From Neorhizobium sp. SOG26 (GTDB taxonomy: Bacteria; Pseudomonadota; Alphaproteobacteria; Rhizobiales; Rhizobiaceae): DNA of 64,000 nt. The notes below the pieces were generated by a model. It searched no databases and was not told the DNA's origin. It worked only from the letters and a program-made list of their open reading frames with translations. This document shows, piece by piece, positions 1 through 8,489 of the stretch. Within the stretch, counting starts at the first letter, position 1, and the number at the start of each line of letters is the position of its first letter. The translations under genes and the position numbers were made by a program. The stretch is taken from positions 733,501 through 797,500 of the forward strand of contig NZ_CP025513.1 of the NCBI RefSeq assembly GCF_003491345.1. The letters run 5' to 3'.

Positions 1-346
1 CGCTTACGCTGTCTCCATTGCGCGAACTCGTGCGACTGCCTTGGCCCTTTGAGCCGCCGCGACCTGGTGAGCCTCCACTCGCACCTGAGCTTGCGCCGCC
101 ACGGCCGCTATTGCCTCCGGAGTTTCCTCCGCCATTGCTGTTGCCGCCGCCGGCACCACTATTCCCACCACCGTTGCCATTGCCGCCGCCGTTGCCTCCG
201 CCGTTGCCGCCCCCGTTACCACCGCCATTGCCGCCGCCGTTACCGCCCCCATTGCCATTGCCTTGCGCAAAGGCCACCTGGCGGTTGAAGGCGGCCTCCA
301 ACAGCAGGGCAGTTGCACCCAAGAGGATCGTTCTGCGCGCTAACAC
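1..346 (-). CDS. Secreted glycine/asparagine-rich repeat protein (partial)
   Basis: The gene runs off the left edge, so its C-terminus is missing. A GTG start at 344-346 is preceded, after 6 nt, by AGGAG (353-357 on the plus strand). The first 30 or so residues look like a signal peptide (an Arg-Arg pair, then ILLGATALLLEAA, ending near VAFAQ). The mature part begins at once with GNGN and about seven near-perfect GGGN units, then a Gly/Ser/Asn-rich stretch and a basic end (PGRGGSKGQGSR). No enzyme domain is visible. Exported Gly/Asn-rich proteins of this kind are usually surface-associated or structural; the function here is unknown. The repeat is at codon level, not a DNA array. Confidence 0.6.
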   Translation of the reverse strand, partial: MLARRTILLGATALLLEAAFNRQVAFAQGNGNGGGNGGGNGGGNGGGNGGGNGGGNGNGGGNSGAGGGNSNGGGNSGGNSGRGGASSGASGGSPGRGGSKGQGSRTSSRNGDSVS

Positions 347-427
347 CGGAAACTCCTAAAACTTCTCACACTCTACGCAAAAAGGGCGTCCCTTGACCAT
401 ACCATCGGCAAGACGCGCTGCCGCGTG

Positions 428-520
428 TCAACTTGCGAGGGCACCAAGAGTGGTCATTCCGACCGTCAGAGCAAAGATGATAAACAGCAGCCAGCGTGCT
501 TGATGTATGCTTTCTTCCAT
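428..520 (-). CDS. Small single-pass membrane protein (30 aa)
   Basis: The ATG at 518-520 is preceded by an excellent SD (AAGGAGG, 5 nt spacing), which is the main argument that this tiny frame is real. The peptide is MEESIHQARW followed by one hydrophobic segment (residues about 11-27, LLFIIFALTVGMTTLGA) and a short tail. It would be a one-helix inner-membrane microprotein. The frame is open further upstream, but that part has no start with an SD. Family and function are not recognised. Confidence 0.55.
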   Translation of the reverse strand: MEESIHQARWLLFIIFALTVGMTTLGALAS

Positions 521-755
521 GGTTGCCTCCTTTTTCAATGGGGCAACACCTGCTCCTTTGCGGCGGTTCCGCCCCAGGACCTTATCCTCAGGCTCCGCCG
601 TCATAAGTCCGAAATCGGATGGCCATTGGTCCAGCAGCACGTCAGACTGAAGGCTGACGCGGGGTAGTGACGCGAGCGCGATGCCGCAGCCTGATTGATC
701 GCACGTGGTCTCCCGCGATCAATCAATTGCTGGATAAGCTACATCAGGTCGGAGG

Positions 756-923
756 TTAGTGGTCCTGCTGTTTCGATAACCGCATCGCCCGAAGCCGCGC
801 GGTCTTCTCGTCGCGCGCCTTCTTTTCAGCTTCCGCCGCGAGCTTTGCGAACTCGGTCGTTTGCTCGAAAGCGGCTCGTTTCATTTCGGTGGTGGTGGGC
901 TTTTTCTGTGTCGTGTCCGTCAT
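756..923 (-). CDS. Small charged hypothetical protein (55 aa)
   Basis: ATG at 921-923. The protein starts MTDTTQKKPTTTEMKRAAFE and continues as one strongly charged, Ala/Lys/Glu/Arg-rich helix (residues about 12-50), ending SKQQDH. It has no signal peptide or membrane segment. The composition suggests a soluble helical or coiled-coil protein. The SD is not obvious. Small proteins of this type are common and mostly unnamed in rhizobia; no function is assigned. Confidence 0.5.
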   Translation of the reverse strand: MTDTTQKKPTTTEMKRAAFEQTTEFAKLAAEAEKKARDEKTARLRAMRLSKQQDH

Positions 924-1000
924 GCACGAGTAGTTAGGCCAGTGTCGGGTCGCGGCAAGGCTGAACCTGAGCTTCCCACGCCAGAAATCAACGGGCGTGC

Positions 1001-1753
1001 TCAGAGGCCGGCTTGCTTGCGCAAACGGGTAAGTTCATCCTCAGTGAGCGGTCGGCTTTTGCCCTTGGCCAGCTGCCCCAGCTCGATATCCCCCATCCGG
1101 ACGCGAACGAGCCTCAGGCACTCGAAACCGAGCGCTTCGAGCATTCGTCTGATCTGGCGGTTCTTTCCCTCTTGCAGTTCCACTTCGATCCAGGCGTTCT
1201 TGTCGCCCTGTCGGAGCAGTTTGACCGCAGAAGCCCTCAGGAACTCGCCGTCGTGCTGCACGCCGGCCGCCATGTGCTCCAGAAACTCGGTGTCTACCGA
1301 TCCCTTGACCTGAACGTGATAGGTCTTCGCCACATGTGTTTCGGGATCGAGCAGCCGCTGCGCGAACACAGTGTCGTTGGTGAACAGCAGCAAGCCTTCG
1401 CTCGCTTTGTCCAGCCGGCCGACCGGCGACAGGTGGGGCACGTCATAGGCTTCCAGGCAGCTGAATACGGTCGGCCGCCCCTCGGGATCGTCCCTGGTCG
1501 TGACCAGACCCCTCGGCTTGTTCAGCAAGAGATAGACCTTGGATGCCGCGGCGACACGAATGTCATCGACGGAGATCTTGTCACGGGTGATGTCCACCCA
1601 GCTGTTCAGGCTTTTGTCGACGCGGCCATTGACCTTTACCTGGCCGCCCGCCACGAGCTGCTCCGCTTGCTTGCGCGAACAAAAGCCAAGCTTGGAAAGT
1701 GCACGGGGTAGCGTGACCCTGACGCCAACTGCCGCGGACCGGCTGTTCTTCAA
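1001..1753 (-). CDS. rRNA pseudouridine synthase, RsuA/RluB/RluF family
   Basis: Converts a specific uridine of ribosomal RNA to pseudouridine. The 250-residue protein has an N-terminal S4 RNA-binding domain (about 14-60, LPRALSKLGFCSRKQAEQLV) and a catalytic domain with the family motif GRLDKASEGLLL; Asp115 is the expected nucleophile. The later motif EGKNRQIRRMLEALG is also typical. The start is TTG at 1751-1753, chosen because AAGGAG lies 6-7 nt upstream and no ATG fits. The exact subfamily (RsuA for 16S, RluB/RluE/RluF for 23S) cannot be fixed by eye, so no symbol is given. It stands downstream of hemD on the same strand, 65 nt away. Confidence 0.9.
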   Translation of the reverse strand: MKNSRSAAVGVRVTLPRALSKLGFCSRKQAEQLVAGGQVKVNGRVDKSLNSWVDITRDKISVDDIRVAAASKVYLLLNKPRGLVTTRDDPEGRPTVFSCLEAYDVPHLSPVGRLDKASEGLLLFTNDTVFAQRLLDPETHVAKTYHVQVKGSVDTEFLEHMAAGVQHDGEFLRASAVKLLRQGDKNAWIEVELQEGKNRQIRRMLEALGFECLRLVRVRMGDIELGQLAKGKSRPLTEDELTRLRKQAGL

Positions 1754-1818
1754 GATCCACTCCTTCTTGCCGCTGCTTCGGTCTTTGACCTAACCTGACA
1801 TTCCTGGAAGCGCCAGAG

Positions 1819-2619
1819 CTAGACGTTCTCCGTTGTGGCGGGTTGGATGTGCTGTGGTGCGTTCAACTGCAGGTCCGCCAGGCAGGTCTCTATCCTGTGC
1901 ACCAATGCCTCGCGGGTCGGGCGAACCGACCACAGGATGTCGCTGAACAGCCTTTCGTTGATACCGCCAGCGATGTACTCGGACAGGCAGAAGGCAAAGC
2001 GACACGGTTTATGCCCCAGCACCTCCTGAACCTCTGCGATCGCGCAGAAAGCGTTTGCCGCTCGGCGGGACACGAAAACCACACCCAGTAGCGACCCACT
2101 GCGAAAAGCGTCGAGGGTCGTTTCGCGGACGTCCTCAACCTGGTCCGCCACATAAGCGGTGGCACGGCTCGCCTTGTACCCCCATGACCGAAGCTCGAGC
2201 GCGATATCGCATTTGACGTGTTTCCCGGAGACATGGACGATCTTGCCGTCGGTCGGTCTCCAGGTCGAGAAGATCAGGCGGAGCAGGCTGTCAGCGTCTC
2301 CCTCTCCGACGACCGCATCTCGATACCCGTGCTGTGCGAGGCAGGCTGCCGTCTGCGGACCCACCGCATAAAGCCGGACATTGTCACTGATCTGTCCCTG
2401 CCTGAGGAGGGCTTCAACACCATTCGCAGAGGTAAAGACAAGAGCGGCGGCATCCGCCGCCTCGTCTCTGTCAATGGGCAGGTCGCGCGTCACCAGCATA
2501 GGCTCTACCAGGCCACTGACGCCGATCCCCGCCAACGCTTCCACCGTGCCGCGCGCGTGCGGCGCGGATTGGGTCACCAGAAGCTTTGGTCGCTGAGCGT
2601 AGTGGTCGAAGTGCAACAT
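1819..2619 (-). CDS. hemD: Uroporphyrinogen-III synthase (HemD family)
   Basis: Closes and inverts ring D of hydroxymethylbilane to make uroporphyrinogen III in haem, sirohaem and cobalamin synthesis. The 266-residue protein shows the two-domain HemD pattern: LLVTQSAPHARGTVEAL at the N-terminus, VFTSANGVEAL near residue 65, LYAVGPQTAACLAQHG near 85, and the second domain with VVFVSRRAANAF and FCLSEYIAGGI. The start (ATG 2617-2619) lies 5 nt after the stop of the upstream Rnk-like gene, so the two are probably co-transcribed. It does not sit beside hemC, as hemD often does in rhizobia, so it may be a diverged second copy. Sequence similarity in this family is always weak. Confidence 0.72.
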   Translation of the reverse strand: MLHFDHYAQRPKLLVTQSAPHARGTVEALAGIGVSGLVEPMLVTRDLPIDRDEAADAAALVFTSANGVEALLRQGQISDNVRLYAVGPQTAACLAQHGYRDAVVGEGDADSLLRLIFSTWRPTDGKIVHVSGKHVKCDIALELRSWGYKASRATAYVADQVEDVRETTLDAFRSGSLLGVVFVSRRAANAFCAIAEVQEVLGHKPCRFAFCLSEYIAGGINERLFSDILWSVRPTREALVHRIETCLADLQLNAPQHIQPATTENV

Positions 2620-2624
2620 CGACG

Positions 2625-3044
2625 TCAGGCGGCCTGGGACTTTGCCATTGGCTCGACGGAAAGGATCGTCAGCCGGTGGACCTGGCCGTCCCTGGCCGTC
2701 CAGTTGATGGACTGGCGCGGCGAAAGACCAAGAAGGGCCACGCCGATCGGCGTCATGACGCTGACCATTGAGCGGCCGATATCCGCTTCGCCCGGGTAGC
2801 AAAGGGTGACGGTTCGGGTCTGGCCGAGCTCGGTTTGGTAAGACACTGTCGAACCAATACCGACGACATTCGCCGGCAGCTTCTTGTCAACAACTATCTT
2901 TGCGCGTTCCAGTTCTGCAAGCAGTTCGTCTGCGACTTCGAGGTCACGCCCTGGAGCCGCCAGGGCAAGCGACGTCAAGCGAGCGTGTTCAGTTTCGCGA
3001 ACGATGATCAGCGGCTTGCTCACCTTTTTCGATACGGAGTTCAT
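2625..3044 (-). CDS. Rnk-like nucleoside diphosphate kinase regulator, paralogue 1
   Basis: GreA/GreB C-terminal-type protein of the Rnk family, which binds RNA polymerase near the secondary channel or influences nucleoside-diphosphate kinase levels. The N-terminal helical part contains EHARLTSLALAAPG; the C-terminal FKBP-like domain has the hallmark stretch IGSTVSYQTELGQTRTVTLC, then PIGVALLGLSPRQSINW. Two ATGs are possible (3048-3050 and 3042-3044). AGAGG at 3053-3057 gives a sensible 8-nt spacing only for the second, so that one is used. It is the first of four paralogues in 4 kb and heads an operon with hemD. Confidence 0.82.
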   Translation of the reverse strand: MNSVSKKVSKPLIIVRETEHARLTSLALAAPGRDLEVADELLAELERAKIVVDKKLPANVVGIGSTVSYQTELGQTRTVTLCYPGEADIGRSMVSVMTPIGVALLGLSPRQSINWTARDGQVHRLTILSVEPMAKSQAA

Positions 3045-3050
3045 GTTCAT

Positions 3051-3386
3051 AGCCTCTCGCGCAGCCGCCAGCCGCGCACCGGATGTGTAGAAGATGGGTG
3101 ATTGGGTCGCGCAAAAACTTAAGCGAGGTGCCTAAGAATCCCGGTCCTGACGCGCGACAGCAGTCAAGGAGCCGGGCTAGTGTCCTTCGATGGGACACTC
3201 ACGGCGGAGGCGATAGCTATGGAGATCCGAAATCTTCATCATGGCAGCCTGATGATGTCACGCTTCCACGGGAAGTCAACCACCGCAGCGGAGGTCGATC
3301 TGTCGCACAGTTTTTTATTTCCCTCGTCCGCACGGTTGGGTTACTGCACGCTTCCAGTCAATGGATAGCACCAAGGAGTGAAATAA
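3051..3386. other. Intergenic region between divergent rnk-like gene and gdhA
   Basis: About 340 nt with no convincing gene. It must carry the promoters for the leftward rnk-hemD unit and the rightward gdhA. It contains an imperfect inverted repeat TGTCC-N7-GGACA at 3180-3196 and a T-rich stretch near 3310-3322. A 48-codon frame starts at ATG 3222 after GGAGG, but its composition is unremarkable and it resembles nothing known, so it is not called. Confidence 0.4.
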
Positions 3387-4733
<1,347 letters not shown>

Positions 4734-4758
4734 TCCACAGAAGTTGTTACAAGACGAA

Positions 4759-4785
4759 GTGCCGCAGGCCTACCGCCTGCGGCAC
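4759..4785 (+). terminator. Hairpin downstream of gdhA
   Basis: Perfect 11-bp stem GTGCCGCAGGC / GCCTGCGGCAC with a 5-nt loop (CTACC), 25 nt after the gdhA stop. There is no T-tract after it, so it is either a weak intrinsic terminator or a transcript-end stabiliser. Confidence 0.55.
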
Positions 4786-5019
4786 GGCGCCGCGCGGCTT
4801 GACTTCGGTGATCGGCCAACCGATCTTATGGCCATGTTGACGAACCGCGACATACTTCGGCTGAACGCCTTTCGGGTGTGCCCCATCGCAGGATCCTGAC
4901 CCGGGTCCGGTGTTTCGTCGCCTATCGGACCCTGGGATACAGATCAGCTTTAGCGCTGATTCTCGCGACAACCTTCATCACTTAGGTTGATTTGGGCAGA
5001 CTGCCCCAGAGGTACTGAC

Positions 5020-5412
5020 ATGATTTCCGGAAATTCTCATTGGCCCCCTTTGGTGGGAATAAGCGACCATGCACGCCTGAGCGCGCTGATGCACAGGGCG
5101 CCTGCCGATTCCAAGCTGCGGCGGCGACTGGCCGAAAAGCTTCGGCAATCCTGCCTGATGCTGGACGACCAGCTTCCACCGAATGCGATACGGCTTGGCT
5201 CCACCGTCACCTTCGAGGCCGAGGGTGAGCCGGCGAGAACCATTACGGTGGTGCATCCAAGCGAGATCGATGCAGAGGAGGCCCGGATCTCGATCCTGGC
5301 GCCGGTTGGCCTTGCGCTATTTGGCCTGCGTCCACGCCAGCACGGCGAATGGATCGCCCAGGACGGGCGCAAGAGGCAGGCGATCATCCTTGGTGTGGAA
5401 GGCCGCGCTTAG
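5020..5412 (+). CDS. Rnk-like GreA/GreB C-terminal domain protein, paralogue 2
   Basis: 130-residue Rnk-family protein and the closest relative of paralogue 1. It shares DHARLSALM in the N-terminal helices, then LPPNAIRLGSTVTFEAEG and PVGLALFGLRPRQHGEW in the C-terminal FKBP-like domain. Proteins of this family act on RNA polymerase or on nucleotide-pool regulation. ATG 5020 is preceded by AGAGG at 5008-5012. An upstream in-frame ATG at 4987 lacks an SD. It has the same orientation as gdhA but is separated by 286 nt that include the hairpin, so it probably has its own promoter. Confidence 0.82.
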   Translation: MISGNSHWPPLVGISDHARLSALMHRAPADSKLRRRLAEKLRQSCLMLDDQLPPNAIRLGSTVTFEAEGEPARTITVVHPSEIDAEEARISILAPVGLALFGLRPRQHGEWIAQDGRKRQAIILGVEGRA

Positions 5413-5506
5413 GCTCCAGCCACAAACCCGCAGAACCAGTTTCGAGAGACAGGTGGAAATGATGCAGATCGTGTCCAGAGGAGGTTGCCTTACCGCAGGC
5501 CCGTAG

Positions 5507-5536
5507 CCCTGTGCCGCCGACACGGCCGGCACAGGG
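5507..5536 (+). terminator. Intrinsic terminator or leader hairpin between rnk paralogues 2 and 3
   Basis: Perfect 10-bp stem CCCTGTGCCG / CGGCACAGGG with a 10-nt loop, followed by the T-rich AGTTCTTGTTTCG. It lies 95 nt after one rnk-like gene and 41 nt before the next. Confidence 0.6.
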
Positions 5537-5577
5537 AGTTCTTGTTTCGCCCACTTGAACGCCATCGGGAGACGATT

Positions 5578-6084
5578 ATGCCTGCCGCCAATGCCCTTGC
5601 ATTCCTCACCGCCGAGGATGCTGCCGTCCTGCAAATCCTGCTTCAGGATCCTGCCCTTACGGATACAGAAAAAGCGACCATCTTCCGCAAGCTCGATACC
5701 GCTCGCATCATCGACGGCGGGCGGGTGCCTGCAGATGTCGCGACCATCAACAGCCGGATCACCTACCAAGTGAACGACGGCGTGCCCGTGTCCGCCTTCC
5801 TCGTCAATATCAGAAAACCGTTCCGCTCGTTCCAGGGCGTCATTCCGCTTCGCGGGATCGGCCTGTCTCTGCTCGGCATGCGGGAGGGAAGCCGAGCACA
5901 AATCGTGCTGCCTGGAGATGCAGCAGCGGAGCTTGTGCTGAAGCGCGTGCTTTACCAGCCACAGCGCGTGGGGGCAGACGTGTTCGGTTGTGTGGCGCAA
6001 AAGACGAAAGCGCACCCGGCACCACGTCTCCGGCCACGGTTGGATCAGCGTACGGTGCAATCGGCTGCGGGAGGGGAGCAATGA
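5578..6084 (+). CDS. Rnk/GreA C-terminal-like protein, paralogue 3
   Basis: 168 residues. The central part still shows the family layout: an N-terminal helical segment (FLTAEDAAVLQILLQD), a VPADVATINSRITYQV match to the VGIGSTVSYQ block, and LRGIGLSLLGMREGSRAQI matching the PIGVALLGL block. It is clearly diverged from paralogues 1 and 2 and has an extra C-terminal tail of about 35 basic residues. ATG 5578-5580 follows CGGGAG with good spacing. Its stop overlaps the next start (ATGA at 6081-6084), so the next small gene is translationally coupled. Confidence 0.7.
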   Translation: MPAANALAFLTAEDAAVLQILLQDPALTDTEKATIFRKLDTARIIDGGRVPADVATINSRITYQVNDGVPVSAFLVNIRKPFRSFQGVIPLRGIGLSLLGMREGSRAQIVLPGDAAAELVLKRVLYQPQRVGADVFGCVAQKTKAHPAPRLRPRLDQRTVQSAAGGEQ

Positions 6085-6320
6085 CCGGCGTCCATGGCGA
6101 CCTCGCGGCCCGCTCCAGGCCGTGGATCGATGTGCAACTGCATTACGATCACTTCAGCGGAAGGGCGCTGATCTGCTTTCCCTCGGGCGAGCGGATCATG
6201 CCGTCCCGGTACCCCAGCCGTGAAGCGGCCGCAGATGCGGCACGTGAGCTTGTCGCTCTCACGAGTGCGGAGAACGGCGCGCAGATTGAGCAAGATCGCA
6301 TCCGCATCTGGCTGCGCTAG
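6081..6320 (+). CDS. Small hypothetical protein coupled to rnk paralogue 3
   Basis: 79-residue soluble protein starting MTGVHGDLAARSRPWIDVQL. ATG 6081 overlaps the upstream stop as ATGA and has GAGGGGAG just before it, which strongly supports translation. It contains a central RALICFPSGERIMPSRYPSR stretch and an Ala-rich helix (AADAARELVAL). There is no signal peptide or membrane segment, and no family is recognised. Being sandwiched between two Rnk paralogues suggests a related role, but that is only inference. Confidence 0.6.
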   Translation: MTGVHGDLAARSRPWIDVQLHYDHFSGRALICFPSGERIMPSRYPSREAAADAARELVALTSAENGAQIEQDRIRIWLR

Positions 6321-6399
6321 CCGATCTGCCACCGAATTCAAGACCAAACCTGGATCGCACCTGACGATCCTGTCGATACCAGCACGCTGGAGGATTACG

Positions 6400-6924
6400 A
6401 TGTCCCGTGAAGCTTTTTGCCAACTGACTGCAGGCGATCTCAACGTCCTGATGTCGATGCTCGACCAGGAGAATGATTTCTCCGAACGCTTTCTCGTTCT
6501 GCTTCGCGAGAAGCTGAACCATTCGAGTATCTTCTTCCGCGAGGATATTCCCGCGAACGTGGTGACGATCGACTCGCAGGTTTTCTATCAGGTCAACGGG
6601 GTGCAGGCTGGGCCGCATGTGCTTGTCCGCAACCCCGGCGATGACCTTCCCAACTTCGCGATCTCGGTGCAGTCGCTGCGCGGACTGGCCCTGCTCGGCC
6701 TCGCCGTCGGCGAGTCCACCGAAATCTGCACCGATGACGGCTACTGCGAGACAATCACGGTCGAGAAAGTGGTCTTCCAGCCGGAGGCTGAGGCGCGACG
6801 CAGGTCTGCGCGGGTTGAGCCGCGCGAACTGCTGGATCACGCCCCGCAGATCCTGAGCTTTCGACCGAAGCCGCGAAGGGTGTTCACGGGTTACGACGAC
6901 GATCCCGGTCCCAGCGCGGCCTGA
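6400..6924 (+). CDS. Rnk/GreA C-terminal-like protein, paralogue 4
   Basis: 174 residues. It follows the same plan as paralogue 3: FCQLTAGDLNVLMSMLDQ at the N-terminus, IPANVVTIDSQVFYQVNG, and SLRGLALLGLAVGESTEI, then a proline/arginine-rich tail (RPKPRRVFTGYDDDPG). ATG 6400 is set by GGAGG about 6 nt upstream. The longer open frame upstream is out-of-frame coding of the previous gene. Paralogues 3 and 4 are more like each other than like 1 and 2, which suggests two rounds of duplication. Confidence 0.7.
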   Translation: MSREAFCQLTAGDLNVLMSMLDQENDFSERFLVLLREKLNHSSIFFREDIPANVVTIDSQVFYQVNGVQAGPHVLVRNPGDDLPNFAISVQSLRGLALLGLAVGESTEICTDDGYCETITVEKVVFQPEAEARRRSARVEPRELLDHAPQILSFRPKPRRVFTGYDDDPGPSAA

Positions 6925-6943
6925 TCTTTATTCAGACACTCCG

Positions 6944-6969
6944 GTGACCATGGCTGCAGCCATGGTCAC
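6944..6969. terminator. Perfect 26-bp palindrome between convergent genes
   Basis: Each half is GTGACCATGGCTG, the reverse complement of the other half, with no spacer. It lies between the end of rnk paralogue 4 and the end of the convergent small gene. A bidirectional terminator is the simplest reading, though the lack of a loop is unusual for one. Confidence 0.55.
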
Positions 6970-6991
6970 GCCTGTATAATTCTCATCTCTG

Positions 6992-7195
6992 CTAGGCTCC
7001 GGGCACAACCGGCGTGGATGCTTGCGCCTTTTCGCGGTCCCGGCCTGTCAGGAATGACTTGTATTCCCAGCCGCCGTCGTGGCCGCGGTTGCGATAAAGC
7101 GTCTCGAGCCAGAACAGCCCGTCGTCGTCATGAGGCTGGACCGGATACCAGGCATACCACTCATGCCAGATCGTCTTTCTGCCTCCAGGTTGCAT
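6992..7195 (-). CDS. Small Trp/Tyr-rich hypothetical protein (67 aa)
   Basis: ATG at 7193-7195 is preceded by AAGGAGGAGG, a very strong SD. The protein is rich in aromatic residues: WHEWYAWYPV, then GLFWLETLYRNRG and WEYKSFL. It has no signal peptide or membrane helix, and is probably a small soluble protein. The pattern resembles short unnamed rhizobial proteins. No function can be given. Confidence 0.65.
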   Translation of the reverse strand: MQPGGRKTIWHEWYAWYPVQPHDDDGLFWLETLYRNRGHDGGWEYKSFLTGRDREKAQASTPVVPGA

Positions 7196-7253
7196 GCCGT
7201 GCCTCCTCCTTGCATCAACAATACGCCTGAACCATTGCTACCGTTCGTGAGGG

Positions 7254-7433
7254 TCACGAGCGGGTAGACTCTTCCTGCTCGTCCGATGGCGCACTCCGCA
7301 GAGCCGTGGCATCCTTGTTCTTCTTGCGCTCGTTCTTGCGCGGCAACGGCGTGTCGAGCCCCATGTACGCGGGATCCACTTCGTGCATTAAACATGCCGG
7401 CGAAGAATACTCGTTCTGCTCGTCTTTGCTCAT
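7254..7433 (-). CDS. Small hypothetical protein (59 aa)
   Basis: ATG at 7431-7433, with GGAG about 9 nt upstream. The sequence begins MSKDEQNEYSSPACLMHEVD and continues PAYMGLDTPLPRKNERKKNK, with an acidic end. The CLMHEVDPAYMG block looks like a conserved motif with a possible metal-binding Cys/His pair, but no family is named here. It is overlapped on the same strand by a longer, less plausible frame, which was rejected because it has no SD and poor composition. Confidence 0.55.
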   Translation of the reverse strand: MSKDEQNEYSSPACLMHEVDPAYMGLDTPLPRKNERKKNKDATALRSAPSDEQEESTRS

Positions 7434-7558
7434 CTGGACGCTCTCCTAGAAAGCCTTTCCTATCTTCGAGATGATTTTGGTCATCCGAACTCAGGTCGGC
7501 CATTGCCATCATTCTATTTTACGGAATAATAAGCAAGAATTTTCCAGAAGTGAGATCG

Positions 7559-8473
7559 ATGGATCTGTCCTCAGTTGAAATCTTCGTTGCGGTGGCCGAC
7601 AGCCAGAGCGTGACGCGTTCCGCGCAGCGGCTTGAGCGTGCGCCCTCGAACGTGACGACGCGCATCCAGCAGCTTGAGCAGAAGCTGGGCGTCAACCTTT
7701 TCAGCCGCAATTCGAAGAAGATGACGCTGACGGAAGAGGGCAGGGCCTTCCTGCCCTATGCCAAGAAGTTGATCGCGCTGGAGCAGGAGGCGAGAAATGC
7801 CGTCAAGGCGCTCGACGTCCCGCCCGTCCTCAACGTCGGCACGATGGAAAGCACGGCCGCAAGTCGCCTGCCGCCCGTGCTGGCCGCCTTCAGCAGCGAG
7901 TGCGGCACGCCTCTGCAACTGACGCTCGGTGCGACGCGCGAGCTGATCCGCGCCGTGGAGTCCGAAGCACTCCACTGTGCGTTGATCGCGGCGCCGCATG
8001 ACGAGCCCGAGTGGTTTGCGCAGGCCGTTGGACGGCTCGATCACCTGCATTCGGTCCGCGTGTTCCAGGAAGACCTGCTGCTCGTTTTTCCCTCGACACA
8101 CCGCTCTGTCGAACAGCCCGCTGACATCGCCGTGCCGTCGCTGGCCGCGCTGGAGCCCGGTTGCACCTATCGACAGGTTGCGGAACGCTGGATCGGCTCA
8201 TCGGCGCGTTGCCCGACGCTGGAGCTGTCTTCCTATCATTCCATTCTCGCGCATGTCGTTGCCGGCAATGCGGTAGGCGTCATGCCGCTTTCGGTGTTGA
8301 ACATGCTCCCCTGGAACAGCGAGGTTCGCACCCGCTCGATCGGGGTCATCGACACCCTGCTGATCTCCCGCGCAGGCGATCGGCCCCCAACGCTCGGGCA
8401 GTTCGAGCAGATCCTTCTTGCATCATCGGCTGCAACGGCTGACAAGATGCTGCAATCCCAGTTCGTCCAATAA
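7559..8473 (+). CDS. LysR-family transcriptional regulator
   Basis: 304 residues. The N-terminal winged helix-turn-helix (about 1-60) reads VEIFVAVADSQSVTRSAQRL then RIQQLEQKLGVNLFSR, typical of LysR proteins. It is followed by a periplasmic-binding-like effector domain (about 88-295). ATG 7559 was chosen; a GTG three codons upstream is an alternative. It stands just before the HPP-CBS gene on the same strand (16 nt), so they may form an operon and it may control that gene. The effector cannot be read from sequence. Confidence 0.92.
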   Translation: MDLSSVEIFVAVADSQSVTRSAQRLERAPSNVTTRIQQLEQKLGVNLFSRNSKKMTLTEEGRAFLPYAKKLIALEQEARNAVKALDVPPVLNVGTMESTAASRLPPVLAAFSSECGTPLQLTLGATRELIRAVESEALHCALIAAPHDEPEWFAQAVGRLDHLHSVRVFQEDLLLVFPSTHRSVEQPADIAVPSLAALEPGCTYRQVAERWIGSSARCPTLELSSYHSILAHVVAGNAVGVMPLSVLNMLPWNSEVRTRSIGVIDTLLISRAGDRPPTLGQFEQILLASSAATADKMLQSQFVQ

Positions 8474-8489
8474 ACTCCCAAGAGCGTTC

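Noticed and set aside
170-260. Short tandem repeats resembling a CRISPR or microsatellite
   Set aside because: The unit is a 12-nt codon repeat (GGGN) in one reading frame of a secreted protein. It has no spacers or palindromic repeat.
4747-4971. Possible 74-residue minus-strand protein downstream of gdhA
   Set aside because: It contains the gdhA-proximal hairpin inside its coding part, has no SD and shows no family motif. Part of it (KGVQPKYVAVRQHGHKIGWP) looks somewhat protein-like, so a small gene is not fully excluded.
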